A stretch of DNA of 23,892 nucleotides from the NCBI GenBank assembly GCA_040880545.1, contig JBBDIE010000103.1, positions 1-23,892 on the forward strand. Direction: 5' to 3'. Source of the DNA: M55B112 sp040880545 (GTDB taxonomy: Bacteria; Bacteroidota; Bacteroidia; Bacteroidales; GCA-2748055). A program made the translations under genes and the position numbers. The first letter of the stretch is position 1. The number at the start of each line of letters is the position of its first letter. This document shows, one piece after another, positions 15,314-22,716 of the stretch. The notes under the pieces are model-generated. The model did no database searches, was not told the DNA's origin, and was given only the letters and a program-made list of their open reading frames with translations.

Positions 15314-16384
15314 TTATTTTTTTTGTTCAAACGCTTTCATTGTATCCACCAGGGCCTGTACACCGGAAACGGGCATGGCATTGTATATGGAAGCCCGGAA
15401 CCCACCGACTGACCGGTGACCCTTCAATCCAACCATCCCCTGTTCTGTTGCAAATGCCAGGAACGCTGCTTCAAGATCCTTGTAATTTTCATCCATAACA
15501 AAGGTAACATTCATTATGGACCTGTCGGCCTCATTTTGCACATTGGACCTGAACAGTTTATTCCTGCTGATCTCCCCATAAAGCAATGCTGACTTTTCCA
15601 GGTTCAGCTTGTACATCGCTTCGATACCACCCTGCTGCTTATACCATTCCAGTGTCTTTAGCGCTGCAAATACAGGAACTACCGGCGGTGTGTTAAACAT
15701 CGATTCCTTTTCAATATGCGTCTGGTAATTCAACATGGTAGGTATCTCCCTGCCGGTTTTTCCAAGAATTTCATCTTTCACAATAACAAAAGTAACGCCC
15801 GACGGAGCCAGGTTTTTCTGTGCGCCTCCATAAATCACCGCGTATTTGGAGACATCCATAGGACGGCTGAAAATATCCGATGACATATCTGCCACAAGCG
15901 GAACCGGGGAATCTAAATCCTCTTTTATTTCGGTTCCATAAATGGTATTATTGGTAGTAATGTGAAAGTAATCAGCATCTTCAGGAATTTTATAACCTGT
16001 TGGAATATACCCATAGCCATCTCCTTTTGATGAAGCAACAATATCGACCTCTCCAAATAGCTTCGCCTCCTTAATTGCTTTGGCAGCCCAGGACCCTGTA
16101 TCAAGGTAAGCAGCTTTTTTTGCCAACAGGTTGTAAGGAACCATACAGAATTGCATACTGGCGCCTCCCTGGAGAAACAGAACCGTATATCCTTCAGGGA
16201 TACCGAGCAGATCCTTAAAAAGCTGGATGGCATTATCCATTACAGCCACAAATTCTTTGCTCCTGTGTGATATTTCCATGATCGATAATCCCATTCCCTC
16301 AAAATCCAAAATGGCATCAGCTGTGTTCCTGATTGTATAGTCTGACAAAATAGACGGCCCCGCGTAAAAATTGTGCTTCTTCAT
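15314..16384 (-). CDS. serC: Phosphoserine aminotransferase
   Basis: This 356-residue PLP-dependent class V aminotransferase converts 3-phosphohydroxypyruvate and glutamate to phosphoserine and 2-oxoglutarate. Signatures are KHNFYAGPSIL at the N-terminus, ISHRSKEF near 38-45, LFLQGGASMQF near 69-79, the PLP lysine K190 in YGGAQKNLAPSG, and the C-terminal GLKGHRSVGGFRASIYNA. The length matches the family. It is the first gene of a five-gene operon (serC-serA-DUF1015-yggS-dihydroorotate-dehydrogenase-like). A promoter lies 40-70 bases upstream with an operator-like repeat pair directly beyond it. No serB is seen in the window. Confidence 0.97.
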   Translation of the reverse strand: MKKHNFYAGPSILSDYTIRNTADAILDFEGMGLSIMEISHRSKEFVAVMDNAIQLFKDLLGIPEGYTVLFLQGGASMQFCMVPYNLLAKKAAYLDTGSWAAKAIKEAKLFGEVDIVASSKGDGYGYIPTGYKIPEDADYFHITTNNTIYGTEIKEDLDSPVPLVADMSSDIFSRPMDVSKYAVIYGGAQKNLAPSGVTFVIVKDEILGKTGREIPTMLNYQTHIEKESMFNTPPVVPVFAALKTLEWYKQQGGIEAMYKLNLEKSALLYGEISRNKLFRSNVQNEADRSIMNVTFVMDENYKDLEAAFLAFATEQGMVGLKGHRSVGGFRASIYNAMPVSGVQALVDTMKAFEQKK

Positions 16385-16423
16385 TTGATTAAATTTATTT
16401 TTATATCGTTATTTTAATAACAG

Positions 16424-16453
16424 TAAAGGTAGTTATTCGTTAAATTATCACAA
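16424..16453 (-). promoter_or_regulatory. Promoter of the serC operon
   Basis: On the minus strand TTG (16453-16451) is followed by 19 bases and TACCTTTA (16431-16424), one mismatch from TAnnTTTG. Transcription would start near 16418, about 33 bases before the serC ATG. Confidence 0.55.
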
Positions 16454-16454
16454 A

Positions 16455-16501
16455 AACATTCTTATTTAGTTATAAACTAAAAGTTAACATTCCTATTTAG
16501 T
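16455..16501. promoter_or_regulatory. Operator-like repeat pair upstream of serC
   Basis: AACATTCTTATTTAGT (16455-16470) and AACATTCCTATTTAGT (16486-16501) differ at one base. Their starts are 31 bases apart, about three helical turns. Between and overlapping them, TTTAGTT and AACTAAA (16465-16481) form a perfect 7-base inverted repeat with an ATA centre. The array abuts the -33 element of the serC promoter, as expected for an activator or repressor site. The regulator is not known. Confidence 0.5.
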
Positions 16502-16543
16502 GTCTTTCCATAATCTCCGATATACGCATGAATAGTTTTTTTT

Positions 16544-16677
16544 CAGCGGTATTCGTGAGCTCGTTGCATTCGGTTCTGCGTTATGCTCGTCGGGAATTTG
16601 CTCGTTTTACGAAAGTAAACTGCGCATTTCCCGACTTCGCAACCGAAAAACTGAAAGTTTTAAGCTCATGACCGCAG
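16544..16677. repeat. Long imperfect inverted repeat (hairpin)
   Basis: Nested complementary arms run inward. GCGGT plus TGAGCT (16546-16561) match AGCTCA plus ACCGC (16663-16675). TTCGGTT (16569-16575) matches AACCGAA (16641-16647), and GTCGGGAA (16589-16596) matches TTCCCGAC (16628-16635). The core GTTTTAC (16604-16610) and GTAAAC (16615-16620) close a GAAA loop on the plus strand. The arms are separated by unequal loops. It could be a transcript-end structure, a REP-like element or a decayed mobile element. Confidence 0.6.
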
Positions 16678-16734
16678 GGATTAACCCTTGCCAACGAACA
16701 TTCTGATCCAGCCACTCCACACTATTGACAGACT

Positions 16735-17445
16735 TTAAATTAACAGGATGGAGTTGTTTCGAAATATAGGTATTAATCCGGTCCTGTCCTTTTCATGACA
16801 ATATTCGATCACATCATCCAGTCCGTTCTTCTTTAACCGGTGTCGCTGGGCCACTTTTTCGATATAAGCCATCATATTTACTTTTGCGACATCATACAGA
16901 TCCATGGCCCCGAAGGTTGAGTCACAGTTGGTGGAATACTTGTTGCTTTCAAGTACCAATTGTGCAAGCGCCCCAGCGAATAGCGAATCTTCAAGGTTGA
17001 ACTTATTTTTCCATCCTGCGCAGAGGATCAACAGGTCGCGCTCCGCGTCAACGATGTACCCGGCCAATGCACTTATATTAAGGTATGCGCCAATCAATAC
17101 CTCATGTCCGCTGGAGGCAAGGTTTATGGCATGGGTACCATTCGTGGTGGAGTAGACAATTTCCTTACCCCGCACCATTTCAGCACTGAAATTATATGGA
17201 GAATTGCCAAAATCTGCAAAATCCCGTACGATTCCGTCACGTTCTGCTGCAACCATATACCCTTTTTTCTTGTAAGCTTTAGCCTCTTCCAGGGTACCCA
17301 CAGGAATAAGACGTTCCACACCGTTCATGAATGCTGTAACGATCGCAGAGCTTGCCCTCAGAATATCGGTAACCACTACGATGGCATCACGATTCTCGTA
17401 ATCTTTGTACAGTGCCGGACTAAAACAAACCTCAACCTTTTTCAT
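16735..17445 (-). CDS. comB: 2-phosphosulfolactate phosphatase (ComB family)
   Basis: This 236-residue protein belongs to the ComB family, which hydrolyses 2-phosphosulfolactate to sulfolactate in archaeal coenzyme M synthesis. Family segments are VVTDILRASSAIVTAF near 24-39, AAERDG near 66-71, FGNSPYNF near 79-86, YSTTNGTHAI near 98-107 and NLEDSLFAGALAQ near 149-161. Many bacteria that make no coenzyme M carry ComB, and its substrate there is uncertain. The ATG overlaps the gcvT stop (ATGA), so translation is probably coupled to the glycine-cleavage gene. No comA or comC is present in the window. The family call is good; the substrate in this organism is open. Confidence 0.87.
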   Translation of the reverse strand: MKKVEVCFSPALYKDYENRDAIVVVTDILRASSAIVTAFMNGVERLIPVGTLEEAKAYKKKGYMVAAERDGIVRDFADFGNSPYNFSAEMVRGKEIVYSTTNGTHAINLASSGHEVLIGAYLNISALAGYIVDAERDLLILCAGWKNKFNLEDSLFAGALAQLVLESNKYSTNCDSTFGAMDLYDVAKVNMMAYIEKVAQRHRLKKNGLDDVIEYCHEKDRTGLIPIFRNNSILLI

Positions 17446-18548
17446 GTATCTGCTGCTTTTTCTGTCTGTAAGAATGGAGTTTTCACAATCGTTGCGGGAA
17501 TTTTTTTGTTTCTGATACCAATATAGATCATGTTTCCGGTTTTATTATAAGGAATATTTACATAACCCATACCGATGGATCTTGATGAGAGCGGAGACAT
17601 TGTGCCAGAGGTTACCCTGCCAATTTGCTGGTCATGCTCATCCAGAATCGGGTAATCCTTCCTTGCGATCCCCCTTTCCATCAGTTCAAAACCAACCAGT
17701 CTTCTTTTTATCCCGTTTTCCTTTTGTAATTCAAGATATTCCCGGTCTGTAAAATCATTTCCTTCAACAAATTTTGTGATCCATCCCAATCCTGCTTCCA
17801 GGGGCGAAGTTGAATCGTCAATATCGTTACCATACAGGCAGAAGCCCATTTCAAGGCGTAATGTATCCCGGGAAGCCAGGCCTGCAGGTTGCATATCAAA
17901 TTCTTCTCCTGCCTCTGTTATTGCCTGGAATAAGGGTCGTCCGTCTGCGTTGTCACAATAGATTTCGAAACCACCTGACCCGGTATATCCGGTATTGCTG
18001 ATAATCACATTATCGACCCCTGCAATATTTCCGGTTACAAAGGTATAGTACGATAATGAATTCAGTTGAATTTCTGTAATCTTCTGAAGCACTTTGATTG
18101 CATCCGGCCCCTGTATCGCAAGTTGACTGGTATCGTCTGAACGGTTGATCAAATCAGCTCCGTCCATTTTATTTTCAACCAGCCATTTCCAGTCCTTCTC
18201 AATATTGGATGCATTGACAACCAGTAAAAATTTGTCCTCTTCAACTTTATAAACAAGCAGATCATCCACAATGCCCCCCCGTCCATTGGGAAAACAGGAA
18301 TATTGCACCTTTCCCGGTGTTAGTACTGCAACATCATTGGATGTCATTTGCTGTACAAAGGCAGCGGCCTTGTTACCCGTTACCCATATCTCGCCCATGT
18401 GCGATACATCAAACAATCCTACTTTTTTCCTTACATGGATATGTTCATTTTTTACACCAGAAAATTCCACCGGCATTTCATATCCGGCAAAAGGTACCAT
18501 ACGTCCTCCCATGGCTACATGGGAATCGTAGAAGACTGTTTTCTTCAT
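17442..18548 (-). CDS. gcvT: Aminomethyltransferase, glycine cleavage T protein
   Basis: This 368-residue T protein transfers the aminomethyl carbon from the lipoyl H protein to tetrahydrofolate, giving methylene-tetrahydrofolate and ammonia. It has the usual length. Signatures are MVPFAGYEMPVEF near 17-29, LFDVSHMGEI near 45-54, the catalytic aspartate in GGIVDDLLVY (D95), GYTGSGGFEIYC near 196-207, ASRDTLRLEMGF near 242-253, and a C-terminal barrel with GRVTSGTMSP. The other glycine-cleavage genes are not in the window. The start ATG at 18548 lies about 30 bases after a predicted transcription start. Its 3' end overlaps comB. Confidence 0.96.
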   Translation of the reverse strand: MKKTVFYDSHVAMGGRMVPFAGYEMPVEFSGVKNEHIHVRKKVGLFDVSHMGEIWVTGNKAAAFVQQMTSNDVAVLTPGKVQYSCFPNGRGGIVDDLLVYKVEEDKFLLVVNASNIEKDWKWLVENKMDGADLINRSDDTSQLAIQGPDAIKVLQKITEIQLNSLSYYTFVTGNIAGVDNVIISNTGYTGSGGFEIYCDNADGRPLFQAITEAGEEFDMQPAGLASRDTLRLEMGFCLYGNDIDDSTSPLEAGLGWITKFVEGNDFTDREYLELQKENGIKRRLVGFELMERGIARKDYPILDEHDQQIGRVTSGTMSPLSSRSIGMGYVNIPYNKTGNMIYIGIRNKKIPATIVKTPFLQTEKAADT

Positions 18549-18586
18549 AGTCTGATAAGCGTTGGAACAAGCATTAAAAATCGCAA

Positions 18587-18616
18587 CAAAAGTAGCAATT
18601 TCTAATTTGAATTGAA
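18587..18616 (-). promoter_or_regulatory. Promoter of gcvT-comB
   Basis: On the minus strand TACTTTTG (18594-18587) perfectly matches TAnnTTTG. TTC (18616-18614), one base from TTG, lies 19 bases upstream. It falls in the 93-base gap after the PorE-like gene, giving gcvT its own transcription start near 18580. Confidence 0.55.
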
Positions 18617-18641
18617 TTGTTACAGAGCAGGATTTGTTGTA

Positions 18642-20726
18642 CTATTTACTAAGCACCTTGAACTCCACCCTTCGGTTCATCTCCCTGCCCTCCCGGGTAT
18701 CGTTGGGGGCAACAGGCTGTGAATCGGCATAGCCTTTGTATTCCAGTCTGCTGGCGGGTATACCTCCTCCAACCACATAATCCACCACTGCCTTGGCCCG
18801 TGCCTCCGATAAGTTGGTGTTGATTCTCAGGGAACCTGTGTTATCGGTATGACCAGAAATTTCCAGCCGCACCGATTCGTTATTAGTCAGGAACCTGACC
18901 ACCTGGTTCAGGGATTCATAAGAGCTGGAAGTAAGCACCGATTTTCCGGTTTCAAAGTATATGTTATCCAGAACGACTTTGGTTCCGACTTCAATGCGCT
19001 GGAGGAAGAAATCCTTCTCTGCCGGCTCATCCGGATTCAGGTCCGAAAGGTCGAGTATGTCGAGATAATAGAGGTAGCCGGTAGCATTAATCTCCAGCCC
19101 GTATACCTTAGGTTCCGGAATTCTGGCCCGGTAATAGCCATCGGTGCCGGTCATTGCCCTTGCCACCACTTCACCGGTTGCCGGATCCATAAAGCTCAGT
19201 GCAGCCATTACCAGTGTATCAGCATCACCAACTGTATCACGCACCTGTCCGGAGAGCATGAGGGTGGTGTCAATATTCAGCAATTCTGGAGTTGTAAGAT
19301 GTGGGTCACGCTCCAGGTAATCCATACCAACGATCAGTTTGTCTTTGGTCAAAGTAAGTACGTCCTTTTCAGCCCCCAGCGCAATTACTTTATAAATATC
19401 TTTTCCGCCAAACCCACCTTCCCTGATGGTTGAGTAATAACCGTAGACCCCTGCCGAATCGGTTACGTAGAACACTTCATCTTCCGGTGTATTAATGGGA
19501 TAGCCAAGATTTTCAGGTGCTCCCCAACTTCCGTCTTCGTCCTTTACTGCTTTAAAAATATCGAAACCTCCCATTGAATTGTGTCCCTTTGAAGCAAAGT
19601 AAAGTGTATTCCCGTCATTTGTAAGATAGATCCCTTCCTCATCGTATTTTGAATTGATCAACCCTCCAAGGTTACGGGGCACATCCCATTTTCCCTTTGC
19701 ATTCAGCCTGGTAACGAAGATATCTTTCCCCCCGTTGGTCATCTCAGGGTTTGATGAAACAAAATAGAGTTCATTACCATCCGGTGAAAGAGCTGCCGTG
19801 GTCTCAGAGGCATCTGTTCTGATTTTTTTGGAGAGCGCTTTGGGCTTCTTCCATTTACCCTTCTCATGCAAATAGAAAGCCTGAAGAATATCGCCGCCAT
19901 TGGAACTTCCATCATAAACAAACAGGGAACTGCCATCGGGGGCGATCCCCACAATAGAATAATTCCCCCTGGCATTAAATGGTTTCCCCAATTCCCTGGC
20001 TCCCATGAATTTTCCACCGGAATAGGAACTTATAAAGATGTTTTCATAATATTTATTATCCAGTTCATTCCTTTTTGCCCGCTTATCCATCGGCCTGCGG
20101 CTGGTGAATATCAATGCTGTATCGTTATAGGCAAATCGTGCATTATAATCATCATACACTGAATTTACTGCTTCCCCCAGGTTTTGAATGATCACCCTTT
20201 TGGGTTCCCTGGACAGCTCCTTGCCATGGGTACATTCAATGAGCAGCTTTTCTACCTCATTATTCTTCATCAGGATATCGTCATCGATGGTCAGGTTCTG
20301 TTTATATTCCAAATAAAACTGCCTGGCTTTATCAAACTCTTCTGCCTGGTGATATGCCTTACCCACCATCAGTCTGATATCACTGCTTACGTCGGTTTTG
20401 AGTTCATAGGCTTTCAGAAAAAAATCGATGGCCCTGAACTTGTCATCACTGAACAGGTAACATACTCCGATCCTGTAATTTAGTTCAGCATTATACCCGT
20501 TATACTGATTAGCAAACAGGTAATGATCACGGGCGAGTGTATAGGTTCCCAATCCCTCTTCGAAATAGGTATTCCCTTCCTTCACGCTTTTCCAGGCCTC
20601 TTTGAAACCTTCTGAATTATCAGTACTTTTAAATTCCTTCTTTCTGATCACCACCTCTTCCTGGGCTTGCAGGGCAGTAGCTAAAAATATGGTAAGAATG
20701 AATAGATTGATTCTATTAACACTCAT
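18642..20726 (-). CDS. PorE-like TPR / beta-propeller / OmpA protein
   Basis: This 694-residue envelope protein has a signal peptide ending LQAQ. Helical TPR-like repeats cover about 40-165. A PD40/WD40-type beta-propeller covers about 190-450, with repeated blades such as IAPDGSSLFVYDG, LSPDGNELYFVSS and LTNDGNTLYFASKG. A carboxypeptidase-regulatory-like domain spans about 490-555. An OmpA peptidoglycan-binding domain fills 585-694, with D628 in GHTDNTG and R643 in SEARAKA, which contact diaminopimelate in the family. The same domain order occurs in PorE (PG1058), a Porphyromonas gingivalis lipoprotein linked to the type IX secretion system. PorE has a lipobox, which I do not see here, and Bacteroidota have several paralogues, so orthology is uncertain. 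It follows a TPR gene by 13 bases on the same strand. Confidence 0.83.
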   Translation of the reverse strand: MSVNRINLFILTIFLATALQAQEEVVIRKKEFKSTDNSEGFKEAWKSVKEGNTYFEEGLGTYTLARDHYLFANQYNGYNAELNYRIGVCYLFSDDKFRAIDFFLKAYELKTDVSSDIRLMVGKAYHQAEEFDKARQFYLEYKQNLTIDDDILMKNNEVEKLLIECTHGKELSREPKRVIIQNLGEAVNSVYDDYNARFAYNDTALIFTSRRPMDKRAKRNELDNKYYENIFISSYSGGKFMGARELGKPFNARGNYSIVGIAPDGSSLFVYDGSSNGGDILQAFYLHEKGKWKKPKALSKKIRTDASETTAALSPDGNELYFVSSNPEMTNGGKDIFVTRLNAKGKWDVPRNLGGLINSKYDEEGIYLTNDGNTLYFASKGHNSMGGFDIFKAVKDEDGSWGAPENLGYPINTPEDEVFYVTDSAGVYGYYSTIREGGFGGKDIYKVIALGAEKDVLTLTKDKLIVGMDYLERDPHLTTPELLNIDTTLMLSGQVRDTVGDADTLVMAALSFMDPATGEVVARAMTGTDGYYRARIPEPKVYGLEINATGYLYYLDILDLSDLNPDEPAEKDFFLQRIEVGTKVVLDNIYFETGKSVLTSSSYESLNQVVRFLTNNESVRLEISGHTDNTGSLRINTNLSEARAKAVVDYVVGGGIPASRLEYKGYADSQPVAPNDTREGREMNRRVEFKVLSK

Positions 20727-20739
20727 GATATTCTGTTTT

Positions 20740-21783
20740 TTATTTGCATTCTTCTAAAAATTCGGTAGCTTTTTCTTCGCCCAGATCAAGGGCCATCTGC
20801 CAGTCTTCACAAGCTCCGATTATATCTCCCGACATCTCCTTTACCAATCCCCTGTTCAGGTACAATATGCCAACTCCGGGATGGATCGTAATGACCTCAT
20901 TCAGCAAATCCAGGGCTATTTCAAGTTCTCCCTTTTTGGCGTACACACTGGAGGCATTCATCCGGGCCTCCATAAACCCCGGGTAAAGCTCAACGGCCTT
21001 TGTAAAATCGACCATGGCCGTATCCAGCATGCCCAACTGATAACTGGCATATCCCCTGTTGTTATATGCCAGGTACAGACCTGCATCCAGTTGGATGGCC
21101 CTATTATAATCTGTAATGGCGCCTTCATAATCACCCAGCACCATTTTCACTGAACCCATGTTATTGTAAGCAACAGGGAAATCCTCCCAGTAATTTACGG
21201 CTGCTTTGTAATCATACAACGCCCCGTTAAAATCTCCCATTGTACGTTTTATGCCAGCGCGGTCGTGATAGGCGATTGCGTAATCGTCTTTCAGGTTGAT
21301 GGCCCTGTTAAAATTCATCAATGCCTTATCCTCCTCTCCTTCAAGTAAATTGCTCAGTCCAAGTAAATAATGGGATTCGGCCAGTTCAAACCCTTTGGTA
21401 AGAGACATTTGCAGCATCTCCCTGCTAACCCCGGCTGTATCTCTCCCAAACAGGAAATATCCCTTGTAAAAATAGGCTTCTCCAAAGTCAGCGTTATGCT
21501 GAATGGCAAGATCAAAATCGGCCAGGGATGCTTCCAGGTTACCCAGTGCAGCATTAACCTTTCCCCTGTTCAGATATGCTTTGGCGTTTGCGTGGTCCAT
21601 TGCAAGACATTGATCAAATGATGCCATTGCTTCCAGGTAATCCCTGTTCAGAAACTGTTCAATCCCTGCGTTGTATAACCGCTCCATCTGTCGCCTTTCT
21701 GTCACCGACAACTGTGCTTGCATTGTTTGAGCAAACAGGAACAGGATAATTGATAAGGTGAAGTATTTTTTCATTCCAACCAT
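20740..21783 (-). CDS. Secreted tetratricopeptide repeat protein
   Basis: This protein of up to 347 residues has a signal peptide (core KKYFTLSIILFLFAQTMQAQ) followed by about eight tetratricopeptide repeats. Clear repeats include AKAYLNRGKVNAALGNLEAS, GEAYFYKGYFLFG, AYNNMGSVKMVLGDYEGAIT and AYNNRGYASYQLGMLDTAMV, ending ACEDWQMALDLGEEKATEFL. The start may be the ATG at 21783 or, more typical in form (MKKYF), the one at 21774. It precedes the PorE-like gene by 13 bases and is probably co-transcribed, so a periplasmic scaffold for that envelope complex is a reasonable inference. Confidence 0.85.
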   Translation of the reverse strand: MVGMKKYFTLSIILFLFAQTMQAQLSVTERRQMERLYNAGIEQFLNRDYLEAMASFDQCLAMDHANAKAYLNRGKVNAALGNLEASLADFDLAIQHNADFGEAYFYKGYFLFGRDTAGVSREMLQMSLTKGFELAESHYLLGLSNLLEGEEDKALMNFNRAINLKDDYAIAYHDRAGIKRTMGDFNGALYDYKAAVNYWEDFPVAYNNMGSVKMVLGDYEGAITDYNRAIQLDAGLYLAYNNRGYASYQLGMLDTAMVDFTKAVELYPGFMEARMNASSVYAKKGELEIALDLLNEVITIHPGVGILYLNRGLVKEMSGDIIGACEDWQMALDLGEEKATEFLEECK

Positions 21784-21980
21784 GATTTCAGATTACATGA
21801 GATATTGTAAAATTAACAAAATTGCAGGGAACAATCATATAAATCGGAGTATAGAAATGTGCGTTGCTCCCCTACTTTAAACTAAAATAATCGCAAAAGG
21901 GTTTCATTTCTAAAAATAAAAAAATAAATTTATACTTTAGAAATTAATTTTCAACCATGCTTTAGCTAACGATATATATC
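21784..21980. promoter_or_regulatory. Divergent intergenic region between the TPR and Hpt genes
   Basis: This 197-base AT-rich region separates divergent genes and must contain promoters in both directions. Elements one base from TAnnTTTG occur on both strands: TAAATTTA on plus near 21930, and TAATTTTA on minus near 21813. Neither has a well-spaced TTG, so I do not assign exact sites. Confidence 0.4.
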
Positions 21981-22325
21981 ATGATCACTGATCTTTCGTA
22001 CCTGGAATCGATGTCTGGAAAGAATTTAAAATTTATCAGCGAAATGGTAGACATTTTCCGCGAACAGGTTGATGAGTTTTCAATACAGATGCCGGAGTTA
22101 TTAGCGAAATCTGATTATGAAAACCTATCAAGAGTAGCACACAAAGCCAAGTCATCCGTGGCGGTAATGGGGATGACTAAGGAAGCAGAGTTGTTAAAAA
22201 AACTTGAAATAGACGCAAAAACAGGAACGGATATAGCGATGTTTCGGGATATGATAAAAACTTTTATTGAAAATTCCGGGCTTGCCCTGGAAGAACTGGA
22301 TGATTACTTAAAAAAAGCTAAATAG
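21981..22325 (+). CDS. Stand-alone histidine phosphotransfer (Hpt) domain protein
   Basis: This 114-residue all-helical protein is a single Hpt domain. H54 in VAHKAKSSVAVMGM fits the HxxKSS phospho-histidine motif of the family; the next helix continues KEAELLKKLE. Hpt proteins relay phosphate between receiver domains of hybrid kinases and response regulators. There is no kinase or receiver next to it. Its stop codon is directly followed by the ATG of a STAS protein, so the two are co-translated. This pairing suggests a signalling module that joins a phosphorelay to partner switching, which is inference. Confidence 0.87.
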   Translation: MITDLSYLESMSGKNLKFISEMVDIFREQVDEFSIQMPELLAKSDYENLSRVAHKAKSSVAVMGMTKEAELLKKLEIDAKTGTDIAMFRDMIKTFIENSGLALEELDDYLKKAK

Positions 22326-22664
22326 ATGATCGAAGTTAAAGAAAAAAACGGAGTACTTATTGCCAGCTTTACTGATGAAGACCGGTTCAATGCGTTGATC
22401 ACTGAACCTGTGAAAGAAAAATTGCTTGAATATTACAGTAAGCCCAATACCAGACTTGCGGTAAATCTGCATGGAATTAAATTTATTGACAGTTCGGGAT
22501 TCAGTGTTTTTTTAACACTGATGAAAGCAGCAAATAACAATTACGGAGAACTAAAAATCTGTAATGTGAATCCTGAAGTAAAAGAACTATTTCAGGTACT
22601 TCAGTTGCATAATATTTTTGAAATTTACGATACACTGGACGATTGTATCGCAAGTTTTAACTGA
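22326..22664 (+). CDS. STAS-domain anti-sigma factor antagonist
   Basis: This 112-residue protein is one STAS domain of the SpoIIAA/RsbV type. The phosphorylation loop is visible as KFIDSSGFSVFL, with S56 or S57 the expected target. The following helix and strand pattern (LMKAANNNYGELKICNV, then VLQLHNIFEIYD) is typical. Family members bind an anti-sigma kinase when unphosphorylated and so release a sigma factor or other target. No RsbW-type kinase or PP2C phosphatase gene lies nearby. It begins at the base after the Hpt stop codon. Confidence 0.88.
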   Translation: MIEVKEKNGVLIASFTDEDRFNALITEPVKEKLLEYYSKPNTRLAVNLHGIKFIDSSGFSVFLTLMKAANNNYGELKICNVNPEVKELFQVLQLHNIFEIYDTLDDCIASFN

Positions 22665-22716
22665 TCAGCAGACAAATCACAAGAAAACTTCTTATTTTAG
22701 CGCAAAATTACACCCC

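Larger units (their letters stand above)
16385..16734. other. Gene-free spacer between serC and comB
   Basis: This 350-base gap has no credible ORF. Next to serC it contains a promoter (16424-16453) and a pair of 16-base repeats (16455-16501), all AT-rich. The half next to comB is GC-richer and folds into a long imperfect hairpin (16544-16677). The remainder, 16680-16734, downstream of comB, shows no T-tract terminator on the minus strand, so the hairpin may end or protect the gcvT-comB transcript. Confidence 0.7.

Noticed and set aside
18549..18641. Possible glycine riboswitch upstream of gcvT
   Set aside because: The gap is only 93 bases and the predicted transcript leader about 30 bases, too short for a glycine aptamer, and I see no conserved core.
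22618..22716. N-terminal extension of the lipoprotein gene
   Set aside because: It lies partly inside the STAS gene in another frame and would bury the signal peptide; the ATG at 22717 starts a clean lipoprotein signal.
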